Shown: positions 1 to 8,999 of the stretch, piece after piece
Position numbering within the stretch: the stretch's first letter is position 1
How the letters are laid out: each line of letters opens with the position of its first letter
NCBI GenBank assembly: GCA_021824565.1
Contig: JAKAKL010000121.1
Location: forward strand, 150,353 to 214,352
Direction: 5' to 3'
From: Bacteroidota bacterium
GTDB lineage: Bacteria; Bacteroidota; Ignavibacteria; Ignavibacteriales; Ignavibacteriaceae
DNA: 64,000 bases
Notes under the pieces: model-generated
What the model was told of the DNA's origin: nothing
Databases searched by the model: none
What the model saw: the letters and a program-made list of their open reading frames with translations, nothing else
Position numbers and translations under genes: made by a program

Positions 1-1675
1 CGCTGCCAAGGACTACAATCTGATTTTTATCTCCGAATTTTATATCGTCTTCTTTACCGTGATAAGTCAAATAAAGATAATTTGTCTGCGCAGGATATTC
101 TGCGGCAAGAGTATCAATTTGTTTTACAACCGGAATTACATTTAGATTTTTGCGATAGCTTCTTACTTCCATTTCTTTGGAATGAGTCAGCATCGCAATT
201 TGTAAATCGCTGAAACCGTTTTGTTTTGCTTCTTCCATTAATTCTTTGGAAATTTTTTGCAGCTTTGCCCCTTTTAATTTTTTTTCCGTGTCGATAATAT
301 TCTTCATCTTGTAGATGAACCAAGGAGTAATTTTAGAAAGCTGATGAATCTTATCGACAGAATAGCCTTCCTGGAGGGCTTTGGCGATTGCATAAATTCT
401 TTTGTCAGTCGGCTTTGAAAGCTCTTCATCTAAATTATCAAACTTAAGTTCATTGCTGGTAAATCCTTTCATCCCTATGTCGAGCATACGAATTGCTTTC
501 TGCAAAACTTCTTCAAAGCTTCTGCCGAGCGACATTACTTCGCCTACGGATTTCATCTCGGAACCAAGCTGCGTGCTTACCTGCCGGAATTTTTGTAAAT
601 CCCACCTAGGAAATTTAAGAGCGACATAATCCAGCGCAGGCTCAAACATCGCAGAAGTTTCTCTTGTTATAATATTTTCAACTTCATTTAAAGCATAGCC
701 GAGCGCAAGTTTAGCGGCTATGAAAGCGAGCGGATAGCCGGTAGCTTTCGATGCGAGGGCAGAGCTTCTGCTAAGTCTTGCATTAACTTCAATAATTCTG
801 TAGTCATCGGATTTAGGATCGAGCGCGTATTGAATATTGCATTCTCCGATAACGCCGAGATGACGGATTAACTTTATTCCGATTGAACGCAGCTTAAAAT
901 TTTCATGCGCCGATAAAGTTTGAACGGGAGCAATTACAATGCTGTCGCCGGTGTGAATTCCCATCGGATCAACATTTTCCATCGAACAAATTGTAATACA
1001 GTTATTGAACTTGTCGCGGACAATTTCGTATTCAACTTCTTTCCAGCCGTAAAGAGATTCTTCAATCAAAATTTGGCTTGTAAATGAAAAAGCCCGGCGT
1101 GCTTTCTCAATCAGTTCTTCTTCATTATTCACAATGCCGGAGCCGAGTCCGCCTAACGCATAGGCAATGCGAACCATTACCGGGAACCCAATTGCTTTTG
1201 CCGCATGTATCGCTTCATCAACATTTGCCGCTGTTTTACTTACAGCAACCTTTAATCCGATTTCAGAAACCTTGTTTGCGAACAAAAGTCTGTCTTCAGT
1301 TGCTTCGATTGCTTCGACCGGAGTTCCTAAAACTTTCACTTTATATTTTTCGAGGATTCTTTTCTCGTAAAGCTCAACGCCGACGTTAAGCGCCGTCTGT
1401 CCGCCGAACTGCAGCAAGATGCTGTCTGGTTCTTCTTTCTGAATTATTTTTTCTACGAACTCTGCTTTGATCGGAAGGAAGTAAACTTTATCAGCAAAAT
1501 TTTCTGATGTCTGTATAGTTGCAATGTTTGGGTTAATTAATACAGTTTCTATTCCATCTTCTTTAAGCGCTTTGATTGCCTGGCTGCCGGAGTAATCAAA
1601 TTCCCCAGCTTGTCCGATTTGTAATGCGCCTGATCCAAGTATTAAAACTTTTTTTGGTTTGCCTCGTTTAATCAT
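1..1675 (-). CDS. carB: Carbamoyl-phosphate synthase large subunit, N-terminal half (cut by window edge)
   Basis: The large subunit uses ammonia from CarA, bicarbonate and two ATP to make carbamoyl phosphate for pyrimidine and arginine synthesis. The ATG lies at 1675-1673 and about 558 codons are visible with no stop before the left edge. A CarB is normally about 1070 residues, so this is the first half. The N-terminus shows the family signature [17 protein letters not shown] followed by the first ATP-grasp domain. The last visible residues match the linker just before the second ATP-grasp half (NYLYLTYHG, then VVLGS). The start overlaps the carA stop by four bases (ATGA), so the two subunits are translationally coupled. 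The reading frame is intact as far as it can be seen. Confidence 0.96.
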   Translation of the reverse strand, partial: MIKRGKPKKVLILGSGALQIGQAGEFDYSGSQAIKALKEDGIETVLINPNIATIQTSENFADKVYFLPIKAEFVEKIIQKEEPDSILLQFGGQTALNVGVELYEKRILEKYKVKVLGTPVEAIEATEDRLLFANKVSEIGLKVAVSKTAANVDEAIHAAKAIGFPVMVRIAYALGGLGSGIVNNEEELIEKARRAFSFTSQILIEESLYGWKEVEYEIVRDKFNNCITICSMENVDPMGIHTGDSIVIAPVQTLSAHENFKLRSIGIKLIRHLGVIGECNIQYALDPKSDDYRIIEVNARLSRSSALASKATGYPLAFIAAKLALGYALNEVENIITRETSAMFEPALDYVALKFPRWDLQKFRQVSTQLGSEMKSVGEVMSLGRSFEEVLQKAIRMLDIGMKGFTSNELKFDNLDEELSKPTDKRIYAIAKALQEGYSVDKIHQLSKITPWFIYKMKNIIDTEKKLKGAKLQKISKELMEEAKQNGFSDLQIAMLTHSKEMEVRSYRKNLNVIPVVKQIDTLAAEYPAQTNYLYLTYHGKEDDIKFGDKNQIVVLGS

Positions 1676-2748
1676 TTTAGTGCCCTCAAAAACATATCAA
1701 AAATAAATTCGGTATCATCAGGTCCCGGTGAAGCTTCGGGATGAAACTGTGCCGCAAAAAATGGCTTGGAGATATGAATGATTCCTTCGTTAGTTCCGTC
1801 GTTATCATTGACAAACCACTCGCGCCAATCTTCAGGTAGAGTTTCCGTCTCAACTGCAAAGCCGTGGTTCTGCGAAGTTATGTAACATCTTTTTGTGCCC
1901 ATCTCATTGCACGGCTGATTGTGCCCGCGGTGACCGTATTTTAATTTGTAAGTATTCGCTCCGGCGGCAAGCGCCATAATCTGACTTCCAAGGCAGACGC
2001 CGAGAATTGGAGTTCCTTTCGCCATCGTTTTTTTTGTGTGCTCGATTGTTTCCGTACACATTTTGGGATCGCCGGGTCCGTTTGAAATTAAAATTCCGTT
2101 TGATTTTTCTTTTGAAAAATCAAAATTGTACGGAACTCTCAAAACCGTAATGTCTCTCCTCAAGTATGCTTGAATAATGTTGTTCTTTGTTCCGCAATCT
2201 ACAAGGACAATTTTTTTTGCGCCTCGTTTAAATTCAACCGGTTCTTTTACACTTACTTCGCCGACGAGGTTTAATTTATTCACGTCTTCAAAATCTATTT
2301 TTTCACTTTCGTCGATTATGATTTTACCAAGCATTGTTCCTTTGTCGCGGAGTCTTCTTGTAAGCATTCTCGTATCAATGCCGGTAATGCCGGGAATTTT
2401 CTGCTCGATCATCCAATCCGATAAAGAACGTTTGCCGTTCCAGTGGGAAAAGTCTCCGGAATAATCAGAGACTATTAGTGCCCTGCAATGAATCTGTTCC
2501 GATTCAAAATATTTTAATAAATTATTTTCGCGTTCATAGCCGGGAACGCCGTAATTTCCTATCAGCGGATAAGTACTGACTAGAATTTGCCCGCGGTACG
2601 ACGGATCGGTCATTGTTTCAGGATAGCCAACCATGCCGGTATTAAACACTACTTCGCCGTTTGTGTTTTTTTCATATCCGAAGCTGAAGCCGGTAAATTC
2701 GCTTCCATCCTCTAAAATAAGTTTTGCGGTTTTTCTTTCTTTCATCAT
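1672..2748 (-). CDS. carA: Carbamoyl-phosphate synthase small subunit (glutaminase)
   Basis: CarA releases ammonia from glutamine and channels it to CarB. From the chosen start the protein has 358 residues, usual for the family. The N-terminal CPSase domain is followed by a class I glutamine amidotransferase domain with nucleophile motif GVCLGSQ (Cys near residue 252) and FHPEASPGP with the catalytic His and Glu (near 336 and 338). The frame stays open to a GTG at 2799, but that GTG lies inside a terminator hairpin. The ATGATG at 2748-2743 has GGAG about 11 bases upstream and matches the length of CarA N-termini, so 2748 is preferred. It is followed by carB with an ATGA overlap. The Ser after CxG in the nucleophile elbow replaces the usual His, which is not catalytic. 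Confidence 0.95.
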   Translation of the reverse strand: MMKERKTAKLILEDGSEFTGFSFGYEKNTNGEVVFNTGMVGYPETMTDPSYRGQILVSTYPLIGNYGVPGYERENNLLKYFESEQIHCRALIVSDYSGDFSHWNGKRSLSDWMIEQKIPGITGIDTRMLTRRLRDKGTMLGKIIIDESEKIDFEDVNKLNLVGEVSVKEPVEFKRGAKKIVLVDCGTKNNIIQAYLRRDITVLRVPYNFDFSKEKSNGILISNGPGDPKMCTETIEHTKKTMAKGTPILGVCLGSQIMALAAGANTYKLKYGHRGHNQPCNEMGTKRCYITSQNHGFAVETETLPEDWREWFVNDNDGTNEGIIHISKPFFAAQFHPEASPGPDDTEFIFDMFLRALK

Positions 2749-2785
2749 TCTAAATATTACTCCAAAAACTCTTTCTTTTTCAGAC

Positions 2786-2813
2786 AAAAAAATAGCCACT
2801 CATTGAGTGGCTA
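2786..2813 (-). terminator. Intrinsic terminator in the carA leader (candidate attenuator)
   Basis: On the minus strand a perfect 10-bp inverted repeat (TAGCCACTCA and TGAGTGGCTA, 2793-2813) is followed at once by seven T residues (2792-2786). It lies about 40 bases before the carA start and about 90 bases after the proposed promoter, so it sits inside the transcribed leader. A rho-independent terminator in that place would stop transcripts before carAB unless it is bypassed. No PyrR-type binding consensus was recognised, so the controlling signal is unknown. Confidence 0.75.
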
Positions 2814-2900
2814 TACTTATAGACTCTTTATTAAGATCGCTTTTTGTCTTTGGTCGGATAATTTTAATCTCGCTAAAAATCTTTTCAAAAAAATTTTAGG

Positions 2901-2931
2901 CAAATATAATCTAATGACTTTATAGTTTCAA
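2901..2931 (-). promoter_or_regulatory. Bacteroidota-type promoter for carAB
   Basis: On the minus strand the sequence reads TTG (2931-2929), 20 bases, then TATATTTG (2908-2901). This matches the -33 TTG and -7 TAnnTTTG pattern used by the housekeeping sigma factor of Bacteroidota. Spacing is the same as in the two other promoters proposed in this window. Transcription would start near 2894, giving a leader of about 145 bases that contains the hairpin terminator. Confidence 0.6.
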
Positions 2932-3055
2932 TTTATCTTAATTAATTTTTAGTGATAGGCTTCACTTTGTCGCAAAAATTTACGGATTCTTTTATTTAAT
3001 AAATAAATTATTAGAATTATTAATAAAAATTTAATTTTAAACAGAACTTAGGGAC

Positions 3056-3086
3056 TTGTTACAGGAACTAAATTTCCTAATATTTG
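3056..3086 (+). promoter_or_regulatory. Bacteroidota-type promoter for phoH
   Basis: TTG at 3056-3058, a 20-base spacer, then AATATTTG at 3079-3086. One base departs from the TAnnTTTG consensus. The start codon of phoH follows 24 bases after the -7 box, so the mRNA leader would be very short. It is divergent from the carA promoter about 150 bases away. Confidence 0.5.
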
Positions 3087-3110
3087 CAAAACAACAATTG
3101 AGCATCTTGA

Positions 3111-4481
3111 ATGAAAATAAAAAAATCTAACCTTCCGCAGAAGCCAATCAAAAAAACAAAAACTTTTATACTTGACACAAATGTGATTTTACACGATGCT
3201 ACTTGCATAAACCAGTTCCAGGAACACGACGTTGTAATACCGCTGACTGTAATCGAAGAATTGGATCATTTTAAAAGAGGCAGCCAGGTAATAAATCTTA
3301 ATGCAAGAGAATTTGCGAGGACGTTGGATTCAATGACCGGCACGGCGCTGTTTAACGGCGGCGTTCCAATGGGAAAAGGCAGAGGAAAAGTTAGAATCGC
3401 TATCTCACGCGGAATTTCTACGGAGATAAAAGATATTTTTAAAGAAGATACTCCTGATCATAGAATACTTTCAGTCGCTTTGGAATGGAACAAAAAAGCT
3501 AATAATAAAACTACCGTCATTCTTGTTACAAAAGACGTCAATCTAAGAATGAAGGCTAAAGCAATCGGAATACTAGCCGAAGATTACACTACCGACCGAA
3601 TTAACAGCGTGGAAGAATTATACAGCGGCAAGGAGATAGTCGAAGACTTTGACGATGAAATGATTGTAAGATTATTTCAGCCGCCTTATGAAATTCCGGC
3701 AAAAGTTATCTTAAAAAAATTAAATGAGGAAGCCGTTCCGAATAAATTTTATATAATAAGAAATTCTAACAGATCGGTGCTTGCCTATCTTGACCAGGAA
3801 TCAGAAAATTTTAGGAAGGTTGATAAGAACATTATATACGGAATTAAGCCGCGCAACGCCGAACAAACTTTTGCAGTTGACGCTTTAACAAATTTAAATA
3901 TTCCTTTAGTTACTTTAACAGGAAAAGCGGGAACAGGAAAAACGCTGCTCGCGCTTGCAAGCGCTTTGAACGTGAGGAAAAATTACAGGCAGATTTTCAT
4001 TGCGCGCCCGATAATTCCCTTGAGCAACAGAGATATCGGCTATCTCCCAGGCGACGTACAAAGTAAAATAGAACCTTACATGCAGCCGCTGTGGGATAAT
4101 CTACGAGTAATTCAAGATCAATTTACAGAAACTGATAAGCAGAGTATGCTGATAACAAACATGGTCAAAGATGAAAAACTTGTGATCGAACCGCTTTCTT
4201 ATATCCGCGGAAGAAGCCTGCAAAGAATTTTTTTCATTGTTGACGAAGCACAGAATTTGACACCGCATGAAATCAAAACAATTATTACGCGTGCCGGTGA
4301 AGGTTCCAAAGTTGTGTTTACTGGAGATATTTACCAGATCGATCATCCTTACCTGGATTCGCAATCAAACGGACTTTCGTATTTGATTGATCATTTCAAG
4401 GGACAAAAGCTTTACGCGCATATCAACCTTGAAAAAGGCGAACGTTCGGAACTTGCAGAGTTGGCAAGCAATCTATTATAA
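3111..4481 (+). CDS. PhoH-family protein with PIN domain (PhoH2/YlaK type)
   Basis: The protein joins an N-terminal PIN nuclease-like domain (residues about 15-150, beginning with the acidic motif FILDTNVILHD) to a C-terminal PhoH ATPase domain. Walker A is TGKAGTGKT at about residues 273-281 and Walker B is FFIVDEAQN at about 373. This architecture is the PhoH2 or YlaK type, for which an RNA unwinding and cleaving activity has been described in mycobacterial homologues. At 456 residues the length is normal. It is the first gene of a short rightward set with a small membrane protein seven bases downstream and mnmA after that. The substrate in this organism cannot be told from sequence. Confidence 0.9.
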   Translation: MKIKKSNLPQKPIKKTKTFILDTNVILHDATCINQFQEHDVVIPLTVIEELDHFKRGSQVINLNAREFARTLDSMTGTALFNGGVPMGKGRGKVRIAISRGISTEIKDIFKEDTPDHRILSVALEWNKKANNKTTVILVTKDVNLRMKAKAIGILAEDYTTDRINSVEELYSGKEIVEDFDDEMIVRLFQPPYEIPAKVILKKLNEEAVPNKFYIIRNSNRSVLAYLDQESENFRKVDKNIIYGIKPRNAEQTFAVDALTNLNIPLVTLTGKAGTGKTLLALASALNVRKNYRQIFIARPIIPLSNRDIGYLPGDVQSKIEPYMQPLWDNLRVIQDQFTETDKQSMLITNMVKDEKLVIEPLSYIRGRSLQRIFFIVDEAQNLTPHEIKTIITRAGEGSKVVFTGDIYQIDHPYLDSQSNGLSYLIDHFKGQKLYAHINLEKGERSELAELASNLL

Positions 4482-4488
4482 TTGCAAC

Positions 4489-5028
4489 ATGGAAGACAAA
4501 AATATTTCTGCGACGTTCACTTACTCTCATTTCTACAAATTTCTGTACAGGTACGGAAATATCCCGGGAACTATTGTATTGTCGGCTTTTCTAATTACAG
4601 TAGCAACCAGCCTTAACTATTCTCTTTGGTATTTATTTCCTTTCATTATAACTGCTCTGATGATATACTTCGTCAATAAGCAGTATTTGACGATGTATAA
4701 AATCTTAGCTTATAAAATCAGTGCAGATAATGAAAAGCTAACGGGGACAAATTTTTTATCTCCCAAAAAGAAAGTAACAATTTATTACTCGGATATTGAA
4801 AAAATTGAAGGCGGCATTTTCGATGGGAAAGTAAATGGTCTGACAAAAGTTTGGGATTCAAAAAGCAGAATGTGTATCGGGTTTTTCAACAAAATTAAAA
4901 ACTCAAAAGACCTGGTCAGAATCATACTTTTAAATGTTAGTGAACCTGTTTATAATAAAGCCATGAGCCGCGCAAGAATTGATTTGAAAGAAATAAAGCC
5001 CTCTCAAAAAAATAAGGAAGCTAAATAG
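4489..5028 (+). CDS. Small membrane protein of unknown function
   Basis: I do not recognise a named family. The chosen start (ATG at 4489, seven bases after the phoH stop) gives 179 residues. An earlier in-frame ATG at 4387 would overlap phoH by almost 100 bases and adds a charged sequence unlike the rest, so it is not used. Residues about 25-63 form two adjacent hydrophobic segments separated by a short polar turn. A soluble tail of about 115 residues follows that is rich in beta-strand residues, perhaps a PH-like fold as in other small bacterial two-helix proteins. The C-terminus is lysine rich. Position suggests cotranscription with phoH. Confidence 0.7.
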   Translation: MEDKNISATFTYSHFYKFLYRYGNIPGTIVLSAFLITVATSLNYSLWYLFPFIITALMIYFVNKQYLTMYKILAYKISADNEKLTGTNFLSPKKKVTIYYSDIEKIEGGIFDGKVNGLTKVWDSKSRMCIGFFNKIKNSKDLVRIILLNVSEPVYNKAMSRARIDLKEIKPSQKNKEAK

Positions 5029-5104
5029 CTTACCTAAAATTTAACCGATAAAATTACACGGTCTTTGTGTATTTTTACAATCGTAATTTTAACAAAAAGT
5101 ATAA

Positions 5105-6154
5105 ATGAAAATTGCTGTATTACTATCCGGCGGCGTTGACAGTTCGGTAGCTATGCGTTTGTTAAAGAATGAAGGTCACGATCTTACCGCATTTTATTTA
5201 AAGATTTGGCTTCAGGATGAATTTTCTTTTTTAGGCGAATGCCCGTGGGAAGAAGATTTAAGATACGCTCGCGCCGCATGCAAGCAAGCCGGAATCCCGT
5301 TAGAAATCATTCCGCTTCAGACTGAATACTGGGAAACCGTAGTTACCTACACTATCTCCGAAATCAAAGAAGGAAGAACGCCTAACCCGGATATGTTCTG
5401 CAACAGCTTAATAAAGTTCGGGCAGTTTTATGATAAAATAGATTCTTCGTTTGAAAAGGTCGCAAGCGGACATTATGCTAAAGTAGAAATGAACGACGGA
5501 ATATATAGATTAAAAATGTCGCCAGATCCTATTAAGGATCAAACTTATTTTCTGGCGTACCTAACGCAGCAGCAGCTATCGCGGGCGTTGTTCCCAATCG
5601 GTTCATTCAAAAAAAATGAAGTTAGAGAATTAGCTCATCAATTTGATCTTCCGACGATGGACAGAAGAGACAGCCAGGGAATTTGCTTTCTCGGTCAAAT
5701 TAAGTTTAACGAATTTGTCAAACATCATCTCGGCGAAAACAAAGGCGATATAATTGATGCCGACTCAAACAAAAAATTAGGCACCCACAATGGATATTAT
5801 TTTTACACAATTGGGCAGCGCTCAGGGCTTGGTTTGTCCGGAGGTCCATGGTATGTTGTAAAAAAAGATGTGAAAGAAAATCTCGTCTTTGTTTCAAGAG
5901 AAGATAAATCACTTAGAGAAAAAAAATCTTTTAACGCTGGCAAGTTTAATTGGATTGCTGAAGAAAAACCTTCTGCAAAAAACTTAAAAGTAAAAATAAG
6001 GCACGGTGCAAAATTGTTCAATGCTGAAATCGCTTTTATCGGTGAAGATGAGGCTATTGTTAATTTGGATCAACCCGATCAGGGAATTGCGCCGGGTCAG
6101 TTTGCTGTTTTTTACCTGGATGACATTTGCCTCGGCAGCGGAATTATTTTGTAG
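5105..6154 (+). CDS. mnmA: tRNA-specific 2-thiouridylase
   Basis: MnmA puts sulfur on uridine 34 of the tRNAs for Lys, Glu and Gln, using ATP and sulfur relayed from a cysteine desulfurase. The N-terminus carries the PP-loop motif LLSGGVDSS (residues 6-14). Two catalytic cysteines are visible: Cys99 in NPDMFCNSLIKFG and Cys194 in DSQGICFLG. The motif PDPIKDQTYFL for tRNA and nucleotide contacts is also present. Length (349) is normal. The start follows a 76-base gap after the membrane protein gene, and no strong Shine-Dalgarno is seen. Nothing looks odd about the gene. Confidence 0.95.
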   Translation: MKIAVLLSGGVDSSVAMRLLKNEGHDLTAFYLKIWLQDEFSFLGECPWEEDLRYARAACKQAGIPLEIIPLQTEYWETVVTYTISEIKEGRTPNPDMFCNSLIKFGQFYDKIDSSFEKVASGHYAKVEMNDGIYRLKMSPDPIKDQTYFLAYLTQQQLSRALFPIGSFKKNEVRELAHQFDLPTMDRRDSQGICFLGQIKFNEFVKHHLGENKGDIIDADSNKKLGTHNGYYFYTIGQRSGLGLSGGPWYVVKKDVKENLVFVSREDKSLREKKSFNAGKFNWIAEEKPSAKNLKVKIRHGAKLFNAEIAFIGEDEAIVNLDQPDQGIAPGQFAVFYLDDICLGSGIIL

Positions 6155-6362
6155 CATCCGGTAATTTCTCTTTTTGACTCCTATTTTAACGTCATCAAAT
6201 TTTGCCGCTGATAAAAATTGTTTTCCCTTTCATCAATAATCCTTTTAAAGTACAATAAGAATTTTTAAGCTTTGCCGGTAGAAATACTGACTGTCCACGG
6301 AAGAGCAGTAACCTTATAATTAATTCTTAGTCTAATTAAAACAAATTATAGAAAGACGCTGA

Positions 6363-8549
6363 ATGAAGAAAACCTTACCGCTGTTTATATTTTTATTTTG
6401 TGCTTTAATTTACTCAAAGACTGATAATCCCGGCAAGAAACTAATTTTAAAAAAAACAAACGCTCAAATTAAAATTGACGGCGTTATTGATTCGGTATGG
6501 AGTACCGCAGATTCTGCAACAGATTTTTTTCAGCTTAATCCATATTATGGTCAAAAGCCCACTTGGCCTACCGTGGCTAAAGTTTTAACCACCGATGATG
6601 CGCTCTACGCACTTATAATCTGCTATGAAGACAAAAAATTTATTCAGCCTTTTACCGGGACGCTCGATAACACGAACGGCGAATATGTTTCGATAATGCT
6701 TGATACTTTCGACGATAACAAAACAGCCTATAAGTTTATCGTCTCGGTTTCCGGTGCGAGAAGCGATGCTATTCTGTTAGACGATGCGCGAAACCGGGAT
6801 TATACGTGGGACGGTATTTGGTTCGCAGCAACTAAAATTTATAATTGGGGATGGGTCGCGGAAATAAAAATTCCGTACAAATCAATCCAATATAACAAAG
6901 ATTTAAAGTACTGGGGATTGGATTTCGACCGCTGGATTCCCGCGGCTAACTCCGAGGATCTTTACTGGAATAAATATGAAAAGAATGAAGGACAAAGAAT
7001 TTCTAAATTCGGCGAATTGGTCTTTCAAGATTTTAAACCGTCGGTCAAAGGTTTAAATCTTGAAATCTATCCCGTGGCTCTTGCTAAGGCAAGCTATCTT
7101 GAAAATAACAAATATAAAATTGATCCCAACGCCGGATTGGATATTATGTTCAATCCGTCGTCGGCATTAAAATTTTTGCTGACTGCAAACCCGGACTTCG
7201 CGCAGATTGAAGCCGATCCTTACCAGTTCAACATTTCCCGCTACGAAACTTATTATAATGAACGCAGACCTTTCTTCACCGAAGGCAACGAAGTCTTCAT
7301 GGCTTCGGGAAAAGAAATGAACACGGGTTTTTATTCACCGCTTGAATTATTCTATTCAAGAAGAATTGGGAAAAAGCTGCCTGATGGAAGCGAAGTTCCG
7401 TTAATACTCGGGACTAAAGCTTACGGCAGAATCGGAACTTGGGAGTATGGCGGGTTTCTGGCTGAGACGGATCAAAAAACTTATATGGATGACACTACAC
7501 AACAAACCGAGCCGCGCGCATTATTCGGCTCTGCAAGAATCAAAGAACAATTTGGAGAAAACTCTTCCGTAGGTACTCTCGTTGTTGCCAAACAAACTAA
7601 AGACACAACTTACGGCGTTGTAGATATTGACGGCGCTTTCCGTCAATCCGATTGGCAGCTATCATATCAATTTGCCCGCTCATTCCAAAATTCACTCGGA
7701 GATTACTCGTCATCTATCGGGCTCGTTTCTCTTGGGAAAAAATGGTGGGTCCTGGGCAGAAGCAAATATGTCGGCAACAATTTCGATGTCAGTCAAGTTG
7801 GATACGTACCGTGGATAGGCACATGGGAATTTACCTGGCTCACCGGTCCAAACTGGTATTTTGAAAACGGCTGGGTTAGTCAAATCCTTCTTCTCGGAGG
7901 CTTCTTTACAAATTATAAACACGTTGAGGGCTACACTGACCGTTCTGCCGTTGTAGATTTTAATATGAACTTTAGAGACAACTGGCGCTATGAAATTACA
8001 ATGATCATCGGCAGGTCCAAAGATCAAGGAATAGAATATAACTCGTACGAAGTAGATTATAACGGAAATTTTAACATAAGCACGAAATGGTATGCGGATT
8101 TCTACGGCGGCTTTTCAAAAACTTATAACTTTGACAGAAACTACCTTGCATTTTATACATGGTTCGGAGCAGACTTTCAGTGGAACGCCGGAGATATTTT
8201 GCAGCTTGGAACTTCGTACAACATGTGGGTAGAAGGAAATCCAGCCGGCAGCGTTGAAGACATTACCTATGACGCACGTCCGTATTTTTCTTTAACTCCG
8301 GTTAATGATCTAAATGTTAGAGTTTATGTTGATAATCTTTACGACTCATCTTCCGATCATCTTGAACAATTAATAAGCGGATTACTATTTTCATATAACT
8401 TCCGTCCCAAGAGCTGGATATACTTCGCTTATAACGAGCTCGATAACAGAGATCAGCAATACGACGGCATGGGAAACCCGCTTCCTATAAGAATGCACGT
8501 AGCAGCGCGCGAAGGAGTATTCAAACTAAAATATCTTTATTATTTTTAG
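6363..8549 (+). CDS. DUF5916-type outer-membrane protein with CBM9-like domain
   Basis: The 728-residue protein starts with a signal peptide (MKKTLPLFIFLFCALIYS). Residues about 28-220 look like the family 9 carbohydrate-binding-like domain found at the front of DUF5916 proteins (KIDGVIDSVW, then GEYVSIMLDTFDDN and WGWVAEIKIPYKSI). The remainder is a long stretch of alternating aromatic and polar strands ending in Tyr-Tyr-Phe, typical of an outer-membrane beta-barrel. DUF5916 proteins are common in Bacteroidota and their substrate is unknown. The gene stands alone, with a 208-base gap in front and a hairpin just behind the stop. Confidence 0.8.
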   Translation: MKKTLPLFIFLFCALIYSKTDNPGKKLILKKTNAQIKIDGVIDSVWSTADSATDFFQLNPYYGQKPTWPTVAKVLTTDDALYALIICYEDKKFIQPFTGTLDNTNGEYVSIMLDTFDDNKTAYKFIVSVSGARSDAILLDDARNRDYTWDGIWFAATKIYNWGWVAEIKIPYKSIQYNKDLKYWGLDFDRWIPAANSEDLYWNKYEKNEGQRISKFGELVFQDFKPSVKGLNLEIYPVALAKASYLENNKYKIDPNAGLDIMFNPSSALKFLLTANPDFAQIEADPYQFNISRYETYYNERRPFFTEGNEVFMASGKEMNTGFYSPLELFYSRRIGKKLPDGSEVPLILGTKAYGRIGTWEYGGFLAETDQKTYMDDTTQQTEPRALFGSARIKEQFGENSSVGTLVVAKQTKDTTYGVVDIDGAFRQSDWQLSYQFARSFQNSLGDYSSSIGLVSLGKKWWVLGRSKYVGNNFDVSQVGYVPWIGTWEFTWLTGPNWYFENGWVSQILLLGGFFTNYKHVEGYTDRSAVVDFNMNFRDNWRYEITMIIGRSKDQGIEYNSYEVDYNGNFNISTKWYADFYGGFSKTYNFDRNYLAFYTWFGADFQWNAGDILQLGTSYNMWVEGNPAGSVEDITYDARPYFSLTPVNDLNVRVYVDNLYDSSSDHLEQLISGLLFSYNFRPKSWIYFAYNELDNRDQQYDGMGNPLPIRMHVAAREGVFKLKYLYYF

Positions 8550-8550
8550 A

Positions 8551-8580
8551 AGCATTATAATATGCCCCCCATAATGCTCT
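8551..8580 (+). terminator. Hairpin terminator after the DUF5916 gene
   Basis: AGCATTAT (8551-8558) and ATAATGCT (8571-8578) form a perfect 8-bp stem with a C-rich loop directly after the stop codon. The following bases are T rich (CTTTATATTTCTT) without a pure T run. Confidence 0.55.
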
Positions 8581-8675
8581 TTATATTTCTTCATACATGA
8601 GTTCAAAGTAAAAAAGCAAAAAATAATTTGACACGTCTATAAATATTAGTTATTTTATTGCTGAACTAAATAATA

Positions 8676-8999
8676 GTGGCGGGGTTTCTTCTGAAGAAAT
8701 TTATACGGTGTCTATTTTCGTTATGCTTAATATTCCGCGGCATAGAGAGCAAAGCGCGGGAACGGCAGATTTTAGAAAAGGAAATCTGCTCAAAAATTTC
8801 GGCGAATAAATATTTCTACTTTCCAGATGTAGAAACAGGCGGCTGTATATTGCAGTATTATTTGCCTGCTAGGTTCTCTTCATTCATTTTTGCCAATTCA
8901 AAGAATATAAAAATCAATTTAAGATCAATCGCTTCTGTATCCTATATGATCACAGAAGTAATTTTATTTATAGAAAATCATAGAGATGAGGTAATATGA
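8676..8999 (+). CDS. Hypothetical protein, translationally coupled to the next regulator
   Basis: A 107-codon frame begins with GTG and ends with a TGA that overlaps the ATG of the following regulator (ATGA, 8996-8999). The N-terminal third is hydrophobic (FIRCLFSLCLIF) and could be a membrane anchor, and the rest is basic and mixed. I recognise no domain, in particular no histidine kinase core. The precise overlap argues that the frame is real or is the tail of a larger gene that has lost its front. The sequence quality, with several Cys and no clear Shine-Dalgarno, argues against. It may be chance. Confidence 0.3.
   Translation: MAGFLLKKFIRCLFSLCLIFRGIESKARERQILEKEICSKISANKYFYFPDVETGGCILQYYLPARFSSFIFANSKNIKINLRSIASVSYMITEVILFIENHRDEVI

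Noticed and set aside
2749..2799. GTG start for carA 17 codons further upstream
   Set aside because: The GTG is within the terminator hairpin, and the added residues do not match CarA N-termini. ATG at 2748 has a Shine-Dalgarno.
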